Source: Rhizomucor pusillus (lineage: Eukaryota; Mucoromycota; Mucoromycetes; Mucorales; Lichtheimiaceae). Taken from it: DNA of 64,000 nt. The DNA lies in NCBI GenBank assembly GCA_900175165.2, contig FWWN02000286.1, forward strand, positions 1-64,000, in the 5' to 3' direction. The notes under the pieces were generated by a model, which did no database searches, was not told the origin of the DNA, and saw only the letters and a program-made list of their open reading frames with translations. The translations under genes were made by a program, and so were the position numbers. Positions 33,708-46,479 of the stretch are shown one piece after another; within the stretch, counting starts at the first letter, position 1, and each line of letters starts with the position of its first letter.

Positions 33708-35995
33708 TACCGTGCCTTGAACTTTAACATAAGGAGATCGCCCACTTCGCTGATTTCCTTCAGTGCATGGTCTGCATAGAACACCATAGAAATTATTATC
33801 CATGCTTCCCATTGTCAGTCAGAAACTACCCTACCTAAATCTTTCTTTGTATGTGCTGCTGATACACAAAATCGAGCTCGGGAACTAATGATGGGCGTTG
33901 CGGGGTAACCAACGACGCAGATCGCAATATCACGTTTCAACATCTCTCGGGAGAAAGCGCTAAATTTCTGTATAAGTACACTCATCACGTCCAGTTAACC
34001 GTCGTTCAACCTACGGGATTTTTGCAGGATTGAATAATAATAATGGCACTACTGGACTCCCTTCATCACCGTATACGATGAAGCCCATTTCACGAAGTCT
34101 GGATGCAAAGTAACGTGCATTATCCGCAAGTTGCCGTATCCTATTCTTTCCGTCATCCGTATTGTCTTCCCCTCTGCAAGATACTGTCAAATAAATGACT
34201 CAAACGTTATGCATCTCTTCATTCAAACCTTATGATACTCATACTCGTCAACACTTGCTGTGTTATGAGTGGTGTCATCACCTCGGCATAGCAGAATGAG
34301 TGATTTTTTAGTCGTAAAGTGTCGATAACTTCCTACTCATGCCATTCAGAATGCTTCTATTGCATGTAATACTTCTAGCACTATACCTTATTACCGGCGA
34401 TATAGCCACCGGCAGCACCAAATGATTTTGTAAACGTTCCCATAAGAATGTCCACATGCTTTGGATTTACACCAAAGAAATCACAGACGCCGCCTCCATG
34501 TTCTCCCAGTGCGCCGATCGAGTGTGCTTCATCCACATAAAGATAAAACTGCACATGATAAACTTAGCGGGTGACTATTATACCGTATTCCAAGTGCCTA
34601 TCTTCACCTTAAATTCGCGTTTGAGTCTGATCAATTCTGGCAGATTCACTATTGAACCCTCCATTGAATACAAGCCCTCAACAATGACCAGGATCTTTTT
34701 CCAAGGACGATGAGTCCGCGGCTGGCCCTGTGAAATCACCTCCCGCAACAAATTTCGCAGATCTCCCATGTTGTTGTGCTTAAACACTCGAATGGAAGCC
34801 CCAGATAAACGAGCACCAAAGACAATAGAGCTGTGATTCAACTCGTCACTAATAATTAAGCATCCCTTCGATGCTATTAATATTCCCAGCTTGCTTGTGG
34901 TTTCCACTACATCCTCACCTTTTCAACAATGGCTGGAATTGTGGTGGAATTCGTCGCAAATCCCATTGATACAACAATAGCATCTTCTTTACCAACAAAT
35001 TGTGCAACTTTCCGTTCCAATTGACGATGAAGATCAAGAGTTCCACACTCGGCACGTGTGCTGGCACTACTTATTCCGTATTCCTTGACTGTTTCCTCCA
35101 CAGCATCCGCGCAGGGTCCTTCCGATTGGGCGAAACCAAGGTAATTATACGATGCGAAATTCAGTGCTTCGATTTTTCGCCCTGTCAAGCTATCCAAATT
35201 TCCATTTCCTCGTGTTACTGTGGAGACGCATCTACATACGAGCACAAAATTGTACCTGAAAGTTTTATTAAAGTCCAACGTTTGACGTTCGAGAACAGTC
35301 GTTTTCCGTGTAGGCACACCTGTAATAGGTCGGTTCCAGCAGTCCCTAGAATCTGTGATAAGTGATGCATTTTCAAAATATCCAAGCAGCCTCATTTTAT
35401 AGGAAATACCTAATGCGCATATACATTCTTCTGGTATAAAATGAATCAAAATCGGAAACTAGAGGTGCATAGCCCTTGGTTACAAGGGAAAAATTCAATC
35501 ATTCAAGAGCTGAGAAAGACAACAACTTCTTTTAAATACCTGGTTCATACGTAAATGAGCGTATTCCTTCCTCTTGAAGACTTTGCCAAGGATATCTCTC
35601 AAATGACCGAGTAGTATGAGGACAAAATAGTTGAGATATGTCGATACCAAAATGTAAAGCGGTGCAGCTTCCATTTTCTGCTCAAAATCTTCGTATTTGC
35701 GTTGTGCAGCTGCGACCGAGTTCCTACGTTGAGCTGGGGTGACGTGATTTGCTTGGAACCAGACATCTCTGTTGACTGGAAGCGTGTTGTCGTTGTCAGC
35801 TTCAGCTGCTGGGATCAACGAAGGATGCGTCATTTTGGGAGGAAAAGCTGATGAAACTGAATATGCTCTTCGGGTTTTGCCCACTAAGGATGATAAGGAG
35901 AACGTCCTCGGACGAGCAGCAGCATTTTTCGTTGTGTCCTTTTGGTTAGGAGATTGAATCTCGATGCTTGGTACTTGCAATGTGTTTGTAGACAT
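33708..35995 (-). CDS. LCB2: Serine palmitoyltransferase subunit LCB2 (SPTLC2)
   Basis: PLP enzyme that condenses serine with palmitoyl-CoA, the first step of sphingolipid synthesis at the ER. ATG 35995; the N-terminus is Ser-rich, then a TM ([25 protein letters not shown]). Catalytic-domain signatures follow: [90 protein letters not shown], then [19 protein letters not shown] and [16 protein letters not shown] with the PLP lysine. It ends [12 protein letters not shown]. At least seven short introns. The stretch near 35215-35275 stays open through a probable intron, so one boundary is unsure. The partner LCB1 is not in the window. Confidence 0.9.
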
Positions 35996-36628
35996 CTTTT
36001 TCGACCGGAATAGGATGTAGAGATCAACGCATCACCCCGACTGTCAGACTTTGACGGTCGATGAATCTCCCGCCAGCCCAAAGAGACCATCGATTCCGAC
36101 CATGGAAGGATATATGCATTGATCTCCTTTCCACTTTTGTTTGGAGCGATAATAAATAAGAAAGTTATATATTATATCTCTGTATATAAAATCTTTTCTA
36201 AATCTATTTTGTTCCCTTGAACTTCAAGCGCCTGGACCTTGGGAAGGGAAGGCGGGAGCAAATATCCTTCCACCGTCTAGTCTCCAGTCTAAAGAGAAGC
36301 AGTGCCACAAACAGGGATTTTAATAGAGACACCTGGGGTTGCATACGCTTCGCTTCTGTAAGCACAGTACCGTCAAATTTCGGTTTATGACGAAGGGCGA
36401 ATGTATTGTTAGATTTAACATATCAGATACAATCTCACTGTACATATTTGCTGTCCGTTTCTTCTACTTTATCCATAAACCGTATCACACTTATCGTTTA
36501 TCTTAACTATTCTCAACAAGCTTTTCCTGTTTTCTTGTCTTTACCCCGTTTGGACACCACAGAGGACTTTTATCAAATTGCAAAAGTCGAAAAAGGACTC
36601 TGTATTTATTGCCTTTAAGTACGAAAGC
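35996..36628. promoter_or_regulatory. LCB2 upstream / Prp40 downstream intergenic region
   Basis: About 630 bases between two genes on the same strand. It must hold the LCB2 promoter and the Prp40 3' end. No specific motif can be claimed. Confidence 0.4.
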
Positions 36629-39356
36629 TTAAGCTCTCGATTGCATTTTTTCATAAGCATCCAAAGCTTCGCCTTCTTCTGCGCTTGAACGATTACCCTC
36701 GTACAAGTTATCTACAATATCAGGATCGGTAGGCACTCGACGCTGCAATTAATCAGTTCAAAGACGCAGATAAGTGTGCGACAAATCTTAGATACTCACT
36801 CTCCTCTTTCTACGCTGCAAGCGTTCTTCGTCGCTGTATCCTCCACCATAATCACTCTCGCGATCAGATCCACGCCTAGAATAGTAAGATCGATGCCGCC
36901 TGGCGCTACGACTCTGTGACCTTTGACGACGGCCTGGAGCAGCATTGGCATCCTCGTCTTCTCTGATCATTCCCTCTTCATCTTCATCGTCTTGTTCCAG
37001 CTTGTCCTATATACAATCAAAAAAAATTGAGCTCAAATCAAAGCATACGATCAATTCGATCTCAACCTTTAGACGTTGAATATGCTTCTCAAAAGCTTCT
37101 TTCTGTAACGCTTCAGTGTCCAAAGCATTGAACTCTGGCAGTTGCTCTAAACGTGGCTTGACCGATTCCCAGGTATCATCCACTTTGATAGGTGGTTGTA
37201 AATGTTTGATAGCGTGCCGCAATGCATCAATCTTCCGTTTAATTCGTCTTTCTTGACGCTTCTTTTCATCTTTCAATCTATGAACTGCTTTACTTTGCAG
37301 CTGCATACACGTTAGATTATGGGCGCTGAGATGAATGAGAAATCCTTACATGCTCAAAAACGAGCTCAATATTTCCCTGACTTAAGCTACGAATTATGCG
37401 CTCATTTCGGCATAAAGCTGCGTAGTAATCGTCGTACGAGGTATCGACCAAAACCTCGAAATTTTGCTCCTGTACTCATTTAAGTGTAAGCTCGGATAGC
37501 GTATGGGATGTTCCTACAAACCTTCAAGACATCATATATCATTTTCTTATCTTCGTAAAGTTTATCTTCAAGGCTCTCCAAAAGGTCCCAAAAGAGATCT
37601 ATGGGCGTGGATTCTGGTATGCCAAGCAGATTCTTGTATCTTGGATCATCCTTCATGAGAGGATACACTTCTTTCCACATTGTACTGGCATTAATCTTTT
37701 TCTGCTGCACCAACTCATTCAGCAGCTCCTTCGTACCAAAAGTTAACAAAAGCTAGCTCGATTCGACCAGTTAAAAATGAAAGGTTACCCTGAATCCTTC
37801 TCGCGCCTTCCTCTCTGTTCGCCGCTTTTCGGTAGCTCTTTGCGCTTGTTCTTGTAGCGGTTTTTCCCAAAGGCTATGGCTGTGCTTCTCAAAAACTGTC
37901 AGGAAGTCTGTAATATCCATGCCTTCGAATGCTCTGGAATCTTGAAATTCTGGTCGAGATGAATAGATAAGCTGCGCTTCTTTCCACCTCGTTTCAAATG
38001 TGATCTCCGGGATTTTTCGTAGCAAATCTGAAAAGCTTTCCATACTACTCTTCCGGAGCTCTCTTAAGCGCTCTTTTTCTCGTCGCTGCAACCCTTGCAC
38101 ATATTCTGCAAAATAGACTTCTCGTTGACTTTCCGGTTTAACTTGGAGAAAGGCTGGATGCTGCCCAAGCATTCTTAATGCTGTGTGATATCGAGAGTAA
38201 GGTTTGATTTCTTTGGTGTTTTCAAGCATGTGAAAAAAAGCTATCCGTTGCTTTGACTCCTTTTCTTCGCGTATTTCCTTTTATCAAGGATTAGACTATA
38301 TAGCATAATGGATTCTTCAATTAATTGCTCAAATACCCTTTCGCGTTTTGCTTCTCGATCAATGAATGCTTGAAATGCAGCCTTGCGCTCTGCAGTAGTC
38401 TTCAGTGCACGATACATTGGATTTGTAATGATGGCCCTCATTGTTTGTTCCCAAGTCCAGTCTGATCGAACACCCTATTCAGGAACATAAGATGAGATTA
38501 CAGTTTGCACCCTTTGTTGTGAAAAGAAATGAGCTCACAGTTTCACGCAATAACTTGAAAAATGCCTTCTCTGCTTCTTCCTTTGTTGAGAACTCTACAG
38601 GCGGTGCTTGCGAAATTAGTGTTGCGCTAGGTGGTGGTGGCCGGTAATGCCGTTGTGGTCTCGCTTCCATGTCATATTGATGCTGCAAAGCAGGAACAGT
38701 TACAGTCCCAGCACCTGGCGATGGACTAATGCATTGTTAATTTCCAAACATCATGCACCAAGCTCCAGTACTCACGTTGCTTCCGGTGCTGGTCTCTGTT
38801 TGGCAAGCTGTGCTTTTTCATACAAGTCTATTGCATGATAAGAATCCATCTAACCAACCCAGGTAAGCTATCCTTACCTTTATACTCGTCAGGCATGACC
38901 CATTTTGACTCTTTAGTTTGAATGTTGCTGTAATATGTTTTACCGTCAGGCGTCTTGTATTCCTTCCAGGGACAGTTCATCAATGCCTTCTCTTCAGGTG
39001 TCAAAAGTTCTGCCGGCTTTTCCCACGTACTCTGTCGAGTGAGTGTATTATACCAATATTTGCGACCATCAGACGTGGTATGCTCGCGCCAAATCTGACG
39101 AAGTCTTGTCAAAAGAAGAGTAGTTGAAGAAATCACCGAAAGCTTACATTGATAGGAGTTACGGCAGCTGTGCCAAGAGTTCCAGGTGATGGCCTCTCCC
39201 AAGGAGATCCATTGGGTCGTGGTTGCTGTATGGGTGGATGCGCTTGATATTCGTGGCCCTGTGATCCGTAATATTCACAGCTAACGTTCAATTTATTGTT
39301 TGTAATCTATGATTCTAAGCTTCTCTTACTGAAGAAGATCCCGGAAGCCGGTACAT
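36629..39356 (-). CDS. PRP40: Prp40, U1 snRNP splicing factor with WW and FF domains
   Basis: Bridges 5' splice site and branch point in the spliceosome. After a Pro/Gln-rich N-terminus, two WW domains are seen: [26 protein letters not shown] and [27 protein letters not shown] Pro-rich linker follows, then about five FF repeats: [45 protein letters not shown]...[12 protein letters not shown], and the segments from 37750 to 37000. The C-terminus is Arg/Ser-rich ([17 protein letters not shown]) and ends [15 protein letters not shown]. About nine short introns. The start (MYRLPGSSS at 39356) is tentative because the first intron does not join cleanly as I read it. Confidence 0.9.
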
Positions 39357-39779
39357 TGCTAACCCTTGCCAGAGAACCAAGTGTTAAAAGTAGAAGAAAA
39401 CTCTGAAATGCACCGCAGCCCGCGCCTCAGTTGTCACGTGCGAGCCTCTGATGAGATTCAGGCTTCCCTTCCTCCGTCTCGCCCCTCTGCAAGAGTAGTC
39501 ACAGAGACTGTGCAGGGGCTTTTTTGCTGCCCTACAGTACCTCCCCAGATCATCTGCCATGCTGCTCCTCTTCCCCAGACAGAGATCCGCGGGGGTGGGA
39601 AGTGATATGTGGATATTGCTATATTTTGATGTATATTTAATAAAGATTTCTAAGTAAATACTTTGACATTGTATCCGGCTTCTTCTTCCACCATTTCTTC
39701 TTCCGATGCAAATGCGTTAGGATGAGGGCGAAGGTTCAAGTGTCTTACGGTCTTCTTCTTGTAAGAAGCAATTATAGAT
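39357..39779. promoter_or_regulatory. Prp40 upstream region
   Basis: About 420 bases upstream of the assumed Prp40 start, with CT-rich stretches (39455-39495, 39555-39580). No gene is seen. Confidence 0.3.
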
Positions 39780-40080
39780 TTTCGACGCTTGCGAATATCT
39801 CGGCGGCATCATCATCTGTGGGACTATCCTTTCCTGAGAACTTCGTTACCAGGATGTTATCGAGGTCGGCGATGAAACGTCCATTGCGCTGAACGGTGGT
39901 AACGACCTTGAAGTGGCATCCGGTCCCAATGACGGAGAGCTTATACGATATAGCTCGTATTCGGTGTCCAACATCGTGATTTTGTAGGGATGGTGTATGC
40001 CTTTACGCTGGGGACTGTGATGGTTGGATCAGATACCAATATAAGTAATGGCAGATCCGAGGCGACGACATTGAACTGTA
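39780..40080 (-). other. Coding-like remnant, possibly related to the Rep-like C-terminus
   Basis: Minus-strand frames read NVVASDLPLLILVSDPTITVPS, then LDTEYELYRISS, then IGTGCHFKVVTTVQRNGRFIADLDNILVTKF, needing two frame changes. The last part loosely parallels the end of the Rep-like protein (YRFTSNGFG..., LDGIVRSR) in layout only. It is clearly old coding sequence; the relationship is a guess. Confidence 0.3.
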
Positions 40081-40303
40081 GCACATTCCGGGTTCATGCG
40101 TGCATCGCAATTTTTGTTGTATATATTGCCTAATATGACACCATACCATAGTGCATCTTTAAAATGATCTACTGATGTTTTGAGTTCAAATTGTTGTATA
40201 TATGCTGTCCTAGGTCAGATCATTGATCATAGGATCCAGTTTGGTGCAGAACAATGATTTTGGCTTCATGAATTCGAATGTCTAGCATCCAGAGAGCGCA
40301 TCG

Positions 40304-41049
40304 TTACTCATTACTTTTGAAAACAAAGTTTCTTTCGAATTCTTCTGACAAAAAATTATCAAGAAGATACTCGCAAAACGACAGAACGTATGATTCGTCG
40401 GCTTTCTTGAATCTGTCTTCAGAGCCCCATACGAAATTTCTGAAGCTTGGGAGGCATGGATTCTTTGATGCTTCCCAGAGGATGCCATCAAAAGTATTGT
40501 CAACAGAAGGAGCACTTGCAGAACCGAAGACGGAGATAATCGGCATGATTGGATGCAATAACAACTGTAATGGAGCTTCGATATAACATGAGTTGTATTG
40601 GTTAAATCGATTAGTTTTATATGTTGCATCGACAAGCAACGCTTCGGGAAAATTGACGAGCATTTTGGGCGTGAAAAGAGTACACGTCTGAGATGGTTCG
40701 CACCGTTGTACTGATACTGTACCATACAGCCCCTCTCAGAGAAATGTTGGCGAAAATGCCCATTTACTCGCTCGTCTCTTTCGGTAGGCCGGCTGTTTAG
40801 TTGCTGCGAAATTCGCCTCCCATGTTGCTGGTATTGACGCTGATGGAGAAACCGACTTTTTCCCTTTTTTGTTTCGGCTTGTTGCTGACAATATTGTTTA
40901 AGCTCTTCGAGGGACGAGAAAGCTGTTTTAGCAAGAGCACAGTACGCTATCCTAGTCTGTCCGAGAGGACTGCTATCTGTCTCCCGACGCAAATCCCTTC
41001 GTGCTGAGCGAAGCACACATGCAGCGCAGAAGCATCTGATACAATGCAA
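40304..41049 (-). pseudogene. MULE transposase fragment, second family
   Basis: The frame TLFTPKMLVNFPEALLVDATYKTNRFNQYN carries the first catalytic Asp and the D-A-T-Y-K-T-N signature of MULE transposases. It is preceded in another frame by GRRISQQLNSRPTERDERVNGHFRQHF and followed by PIMPIISVFGSAS and SYVLSFCEYLLDNF. The frame changes near 40665. Neither the second Asp nor the zinc knuckle is identifiable. It differs in sequence from the MULE at 23.2-24.4 kb. Confidence 0.65.
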
Positions 41050-41462
41050 ATGGATCTAGGATAAGAATTGATCAATGGGAAAATAAGCCTTTGTATCCAC
41101 TGGGAGAAAAGGAAGCAGAAACCCCATACCATTTCACTGTTAGGAGACATTGGTACCAATGAATTTAGAAGAGGCATCAGAATAAACCCCGTATGGGCAA
41201 CAACGACTGTGGATAGCAAAACGAATGCCAAAATACGGTAGTTGGGGTTTATAAAGGTCAAGCGAGTCAAGATATGCACTTTTATGTTGCATATCAACGA
41301 TTTGACATCGTGTCTGGAATTTCAGACGAAGCAAGCCTACCGACCGTCACTCCGAAAACTCAAAATGGTTAGTGTTGCACATTTCCTTAAAAAAGATCGA
41401 TCGGGAGAGAGAAGCGCCAAGCACGTTTGACCTGTTTGTAACTTTCTCATATATTCTATAGA

Positions 41463-42484
41463 ATGGCCACCAACAATCCTTTTGACGACAATCCTTGGGC
41501 AGGTTCGTCCAACGGTCCTAGATTTGGAAACGCCTATGAAGACGATAACAACACAAGAGCGTATGGCGTGGAAAAAATGCCATCTCCGTCGGACTACAAG
41601 GCAATGGGCTGGAACGAGTCGAATAAAATAGAGTATCCAGCAAATGGGCACGATGAACAGCAGAATGCATGGCCGCAACCTGATCGAATCGGCTCAGTCT
41701 CCCCACAGCAGGATGCATATCAGTTTTCAGGAACGCGTCTTAACGAAAACCAAAATAGCTTTGGAAACAACGCTTACTCTAAAGTGCAAGTAGAAGAGTC
41801 TGCACCGACTCCTGCAGGCGGAAAAGCTCGACCAACGCAAGCAGAGGTCGAGGACGCTTTGCCTCCCAAATGGGACGATCGTAGATTGTATCCATCCAAG
41901 CTTCGTCTACTTCTCAGGATCCTTATGCTGGTCTCTAGCATTGGTTCCCTTGGATTTGCTGCAGGCGCCTCCCCGGTAAAGTAGCATACATTCGAATATG
42001 GGGAGCATGTGTTAGTATTTACTTGGAAAAAATTTTCTGTTCCAGTACTCTGGAGAGGATGTCCCCTTCGACAGCTCTGCCTGCTTCTATTATCTATATG
42101 CAGTGGTATGTAGTATGAGATTGCTTTTTCGCCTACAAAAAAAAAAAAAATACTGGAAAGCAAGCATAACTCAATTTTGATACGTAGGCTATTTTGACAA
42201 TCATCTGGTCGTTTTTCCATGTCTTCCTATACTGCTACCGTCGGTTGTTACATGGCAGCAAGATGAACCGGGTGGTGATGACCGGCGTTGATCTGTTGCT
42301 GACTATTTTGTGGGGTGTTGGCGTCATTGTTGAAATAGCAATGTATCGATGCTCCCCCGGAGATTACCATCATTGGTGTGACTTTTATAATGTCAGTATC
42401 TTTTGGGGAATGCTTGCTTTTGTCTTGTTAATTCTTGCTACTGCTTGGGATCTTATTGGCGCATGCATTGCTAGAAAAAAATGA
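41463..42484 (+). CDS. MARVEL-type four-TM membrane protein
   Basis: Three exons (ATG 41463; introns about 41978-42044 and 42104-42187) give about 290 residues. The first 130 residues are Asn/Gln/Ser-rich and disordered, with N-P-F motifs (NNPFDDNPWAG) that can bind EH-domain endocytic proteins. Four hydrophobic segments follow: LRILMLVSSIGSLGFAAG, AILTIIWSFFHVFLYCYRR, VVMTGVDLLLTILWGVGVIVEIA and WGMLAFVLLILATAWDLIG. The topology and spacing match MARVEL-domain proteins of fungal plasma membranes. Two Cys between TM3 and TM4 (YRCSPGDYHHWCDF) could form a disulphide. The exact subfamily is unknown. Confidence 0.7.
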
Positions 42485-42828
42485 CCTGAAAATATCTGTC
42501 TCCCCATATGAAGCCTGCAACCAGACTACGTATCCCTTGTACTTATAATCTAATCCTTCCACTTTTCAAAAAAGTTATTATGTCCAGCTTGGTTACTTTA
42601 TTTGGATTGCATGATATGTACACAGGGATGCTTACTCGAATGTCATGGAAGTGGAAAATCAGGGGCACACATACACTTACAGATGAGACTGAATGAGGAT
42701 AAGTAACAGAGCGCAAAGTATAGAGGGAAGGAAGTAGAAAGGCAAGGCGGAAAATGTGAGAAACGAGAAAAAAGGAAGAGAGAAAGAGATTAGCAAGAAA
42801 GTGGAAGGGACTTGAAACAGAGGGTATC

Positions 42829-43524
42829 TTAAGCTGGGCGCGTCTGACCTCCTATTTCGCTATTATTCCCCGGTGGCAAAATCCATGATGACGATGCAGT
42901 CTTAGTTGTAGAAATCCGGATCATTGAGATAGCGTCAGCCAAATCGCCTGCCGTCTTGTTCGTCAGCGATCTGGCCTTGAGGCGACTATTTCTTCCTCGG
43001 AGAGGCTTTTTCTTGACACCTCCTCGTCGATGCTGATGTTGCTGCTGTTCCTGCTGCGTTTGTCTCAAGAGCTTATCCAGAGCGCGAGCATGGTCCCAAC
43101 TCACACGACTGGTGGATGTTTCATCGACAGAATACACTGGTGACGCGAGTATCTGAACAGGATCGTCGTTTGGAATGATTTCTGATGGATTGGCTTGAAC
43201 GATCTCTTCCAATGATCGATTGAGCTGCTCCGCGAATACAGCTTCTACCATCGATGGCTCTTGAGGTGAAGGCGGTGGGGCAGTTACATCGTAATATCCA
43301 TCATCGTCGTCTTCGCTGTTTCTTTCGGTGGCTGGTTCGCTACTTATCGATGTCTCGTCATTGTGAATTGCATCACTAGATGCAGTCTTATCGCTCTCGA
43401 TGCCATTGTACTCGGTAGATCTCACCAGATTTGAGATAGAATCTTTGATTATACTCCTTGTAGATTGGAAAATGTCGAGTTGACTAGCATCATTTGCGCC
43501 GTCCTGATATGGCGCTGTATCCAT
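42829..43524 (-). CDS. Ser/Asp-rich protein, unknown function
   Basis: An uninterrupted frame from ATG 43524 codes about 230 residues, open upstream to an AG near 43632, so an earlier exon is possible. The composition is acidic and Ser-rich (SISSEPATERNSEDDDDGYYD, PPPSPQE), with a Gln/His-rich run (QQEQQQHQHRRGG) and a basic patch KKKPLRGRNSRLKARS that could be nuclear targeting. No domain is recognised. It is convergent with the MARVEL-type gene, whose stop is 345 bases away. Confidence 0.55.
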   Translation of the reverse strand: MDTAPYQDGANDASQLDIFQSTRSIIKDSISNLVRSTEYNGIESDKTASSDAIHNDETSISSEPATERNSEDDDDGYYDVTAPPPSPQEPSMVEAVFAEQLNRSLEEIVQANPSEIIPNDDPVQILASPVYSVDETSTSRVSWDHARALDKLLRQTQQEQQQHQHRRGGVKKKPLRGRNSRLKARSLTNKTAGDLADAISMIRISTTKTASSSWILPPGNNSEIGGQTRPA

Positions 43525-46479
43525 TAACGCAGGATATGAGTCCGAGAAGGGAGGAGTTTTCCGTACTGTCAAGGCCACTGGCGGACATTCATGAACTCTT
43601 TCAAGCAATCCAGGGCTGCTTGGCTATTTGCCACAAACCGCCCAATTCTTGCAACCCCACCTCTCTAAATAACCACCCAGGCGTATACATGTGACGCAGT
43701 ACTCATGACTCCGTCATTATTGTATCTAATGGATATTCAGATGAAAAATACTTATATGAAAAAAATAGGGATTTACTACGGGCATGGAAGTAAACTCAGG
43801 TCGACCATAGAAGTCCGACAGAAACATGTTTAATACACTTCTGTGCCTGAGATGACTTCTGTGTATATAATGTTTCCCTTCCTTATGGCAAATTTGATTA
43901 TACCGGGTAGGAAAAAATGTACATGCGTCTATAAACATGTAATGGATCTACTTAGAAATAAGTCCTTTTTCGCTCTATTGAGCATCGGCATTTTTGATTT
44001 TACAGTAATCGTGTCATACAGAGACGTAAAGCGTCGGTAATGAGATCCATTGAGTGATCAAACACGAAGTAAGCACCAGCAAACCAAGGAGCTTTGGAGG
44101 CCTTTAGAGGGTTACCAGTATTATTACTTGTTACCTTCTTGTAATGTCAGATACACAATTTAACTATAAGTCTTCTTATCGTAGTTGTCTTCCTATCGAA
44201 ATCGACTAAATAAACTAAGAAGGGCATATCTCCGAGTTTATATAGTTAGTTTTTGATACTTCATTGACATTGTGCTGCGATTCTTGACTGGATACCCCAT
44301 AATGAATGGAGTTTATAGATTCATCGAGTCTATTTGCACCCAAGATAAATTTTCCGCTGACGACCCATGTCTGGATAGAGATGATGGTTGCTCAGTCGCT
44401 GTCGCTGCACGCATGCATTGTCAAACTCTCCAAACTCTCCAACGTTGCACCAAAATTATAGTATAATTCGTTGCATGTTTGTTCACTTAAGAATAGTTAT
44501 TTTTTCATCTATTGCAAGTACTTTTCTACAGGTTTTGTATCTGCTTGATCGCAGCTTGCCTTTTTAGGGGTATAACAGGCTTCGTCTTACTGGAAATGGA
44601 TGTAAAAGCAAAAGAAAGAGTGTAACTCGATGTGGCTACGTTTTTCTGCGAGAAATAGACACTTGTGTAGCATGAATTAGTGCACAGTGACACAAACAGC
44701 TGCATGGCGACAGACAAAAGCAAGCAGGCAAGCAAAAGACAGATTCTTAAGCACCATACGTGTCAGCGGCAAAGAATGGGACCAAAAAGAAACAGGTTCT
44801 CGAGATCGCTTTTCGCTTTTTGGAGAAGTAAGAAAGCTCGATGCAACCAATATTTCTTGATGCTATGCTTGTAATTTTATTCCAGCATATGTCAGACAGA
44901 TGCTGCCCCGATCGTGGAATTGGTAGTTTGTATAATAGAGAACAGGTAAGGCACTAAGTACGTCGAGACTCTTTAAATGTAAGATGTCTTCATTGTTTTC
45001 TCTACCGCCGGCTTTATAGAGATAGCGATGTTCATGAAGAATTAAATCTTCCCATATTGCTGTCCAATGATCGACTGTGTCGTTGTCTTAGATGTCGGCA
45101 GATACATTGACTCGTCACGTAGAGCACGTGTCCGGGTGCAGATGTATGCAGACAGTCGTGATAATCGGTCCACCAGCTCGACGTTCTATAGATGAAGTGT
45201 TGACAATTTGTAGCAGGCGTTGCAAGGTGATGTGCTGGCTAGCAAGTCGATTTGGTGTGAACCTGACCGGTGCAGGAAAGCAGACATGGCAAGAAAAAAT
45301 GTCCGTTTGATGCTGAATTCCCAGAGAGAAGCTACCCTGGACGAAGGGATAGATTATAACATTGGCTGGGCGATAAATCCACAACAGGCCTTGCGAGGGG
45401 GCGCGGAGGTGCTGACTGCTTGGAATTGCGGATCGATTGGCGCAAAGAATATGGACATTGTATTGACACAAGCTGCGGCTTGCAATTTGCGGCAAAGCAT
45501 TTGTTGATATTGACGGAATTTCGCCGTGCCCATTCAATGAAGATGTATTACGCTCGTCGGTAAATGATCACTTGTGCGGATTAAATCAACGGAGTACTGA
45601 GAGCATCGACGGCCAAAGATGTGTACTCTATTTCTAGAAAACGACACGGATGGTTGTCATTTGTATGTTTTTACTTTTTCCTATTTGTTAACCTCTGACC
45701 GCTTGAATCAAGTTACACAATTCACACCTTATAAGAATATGCACATCTGACTGAAGTACTTCCTTTCCTTATCGTTGTTTCTCCAACCAACAATTCCTTA
45801 TCAAGAAGTACGTTCGAGGCTACTTAAAACAGACATTCACCTAGACTTAGCATTTTTTTCAATAAACAGTTGTTGCGTGCACTAAAATCAAAGTCGCTTA
45901 AAACATGGCTGATTATCCTGGTGTGAGAGGCAGGATGCAGCATTATCGACTACGACAGTGCCATCCGAATCAGGGGAGGAAACCAAATGACGCTGGGCGA
46001 ACATGGGACTGCAATTGTTTTGGGAACACGCTTCAGTAGAGACAGCTCTGAATAAGATTCTAGGGCGGATTCTTTGAACTTCGCCCAAGACGATGTTGCG
46101 ACTTAGTCGACAAAGTAATTTTTTGTAAGCCAATACGCTTGAAGATGAATAGAAGTTGATACGTGAGGGCATGAGATATCGAACTTATCCTGCCAAATAT
46201 GTGAAGACTTGTAAAGAGTAAGAGAAATGAGAAGAGATAGGCTCTGGAAAGAAAAAAACCAAGCGGAGGCAAAGACAAGATATATGTATCTTGGAATTAA
46301 CGGTCGAGGATCTCCCGTTATTCTATGAGACCGTCGGAATATCATCTATGGAAGGATGCATACTCTGCTTTATTCAGATGTGATATATAAAGGAAGGGAC
46401 TGGGATATTAATACTTGTTCGCTGCGGGCAATTCCGACGTCAATAACTTCAAAGCCCAAAATCCTCCCTGTACCTCGTC
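43525..46479. other. Gene-poor region, nearly 3 kb
   Basis: No ORF here has a recognisable domain. The longest are minus 45115-45537 and the overlapping plus 45220-45507, both without family features. A hydrophobic minus-strand ORF (46060-46278) is probably chance. The region precedes the DIRS element and may include its worn 5' end. Confidence 0.4.

Noticed and set aside
45115..45537. Overlapping 95-140-codon ORFs on both strands
   Set aside because: There is no domain, splice support or repeated copy; the length is within chance for this composition.
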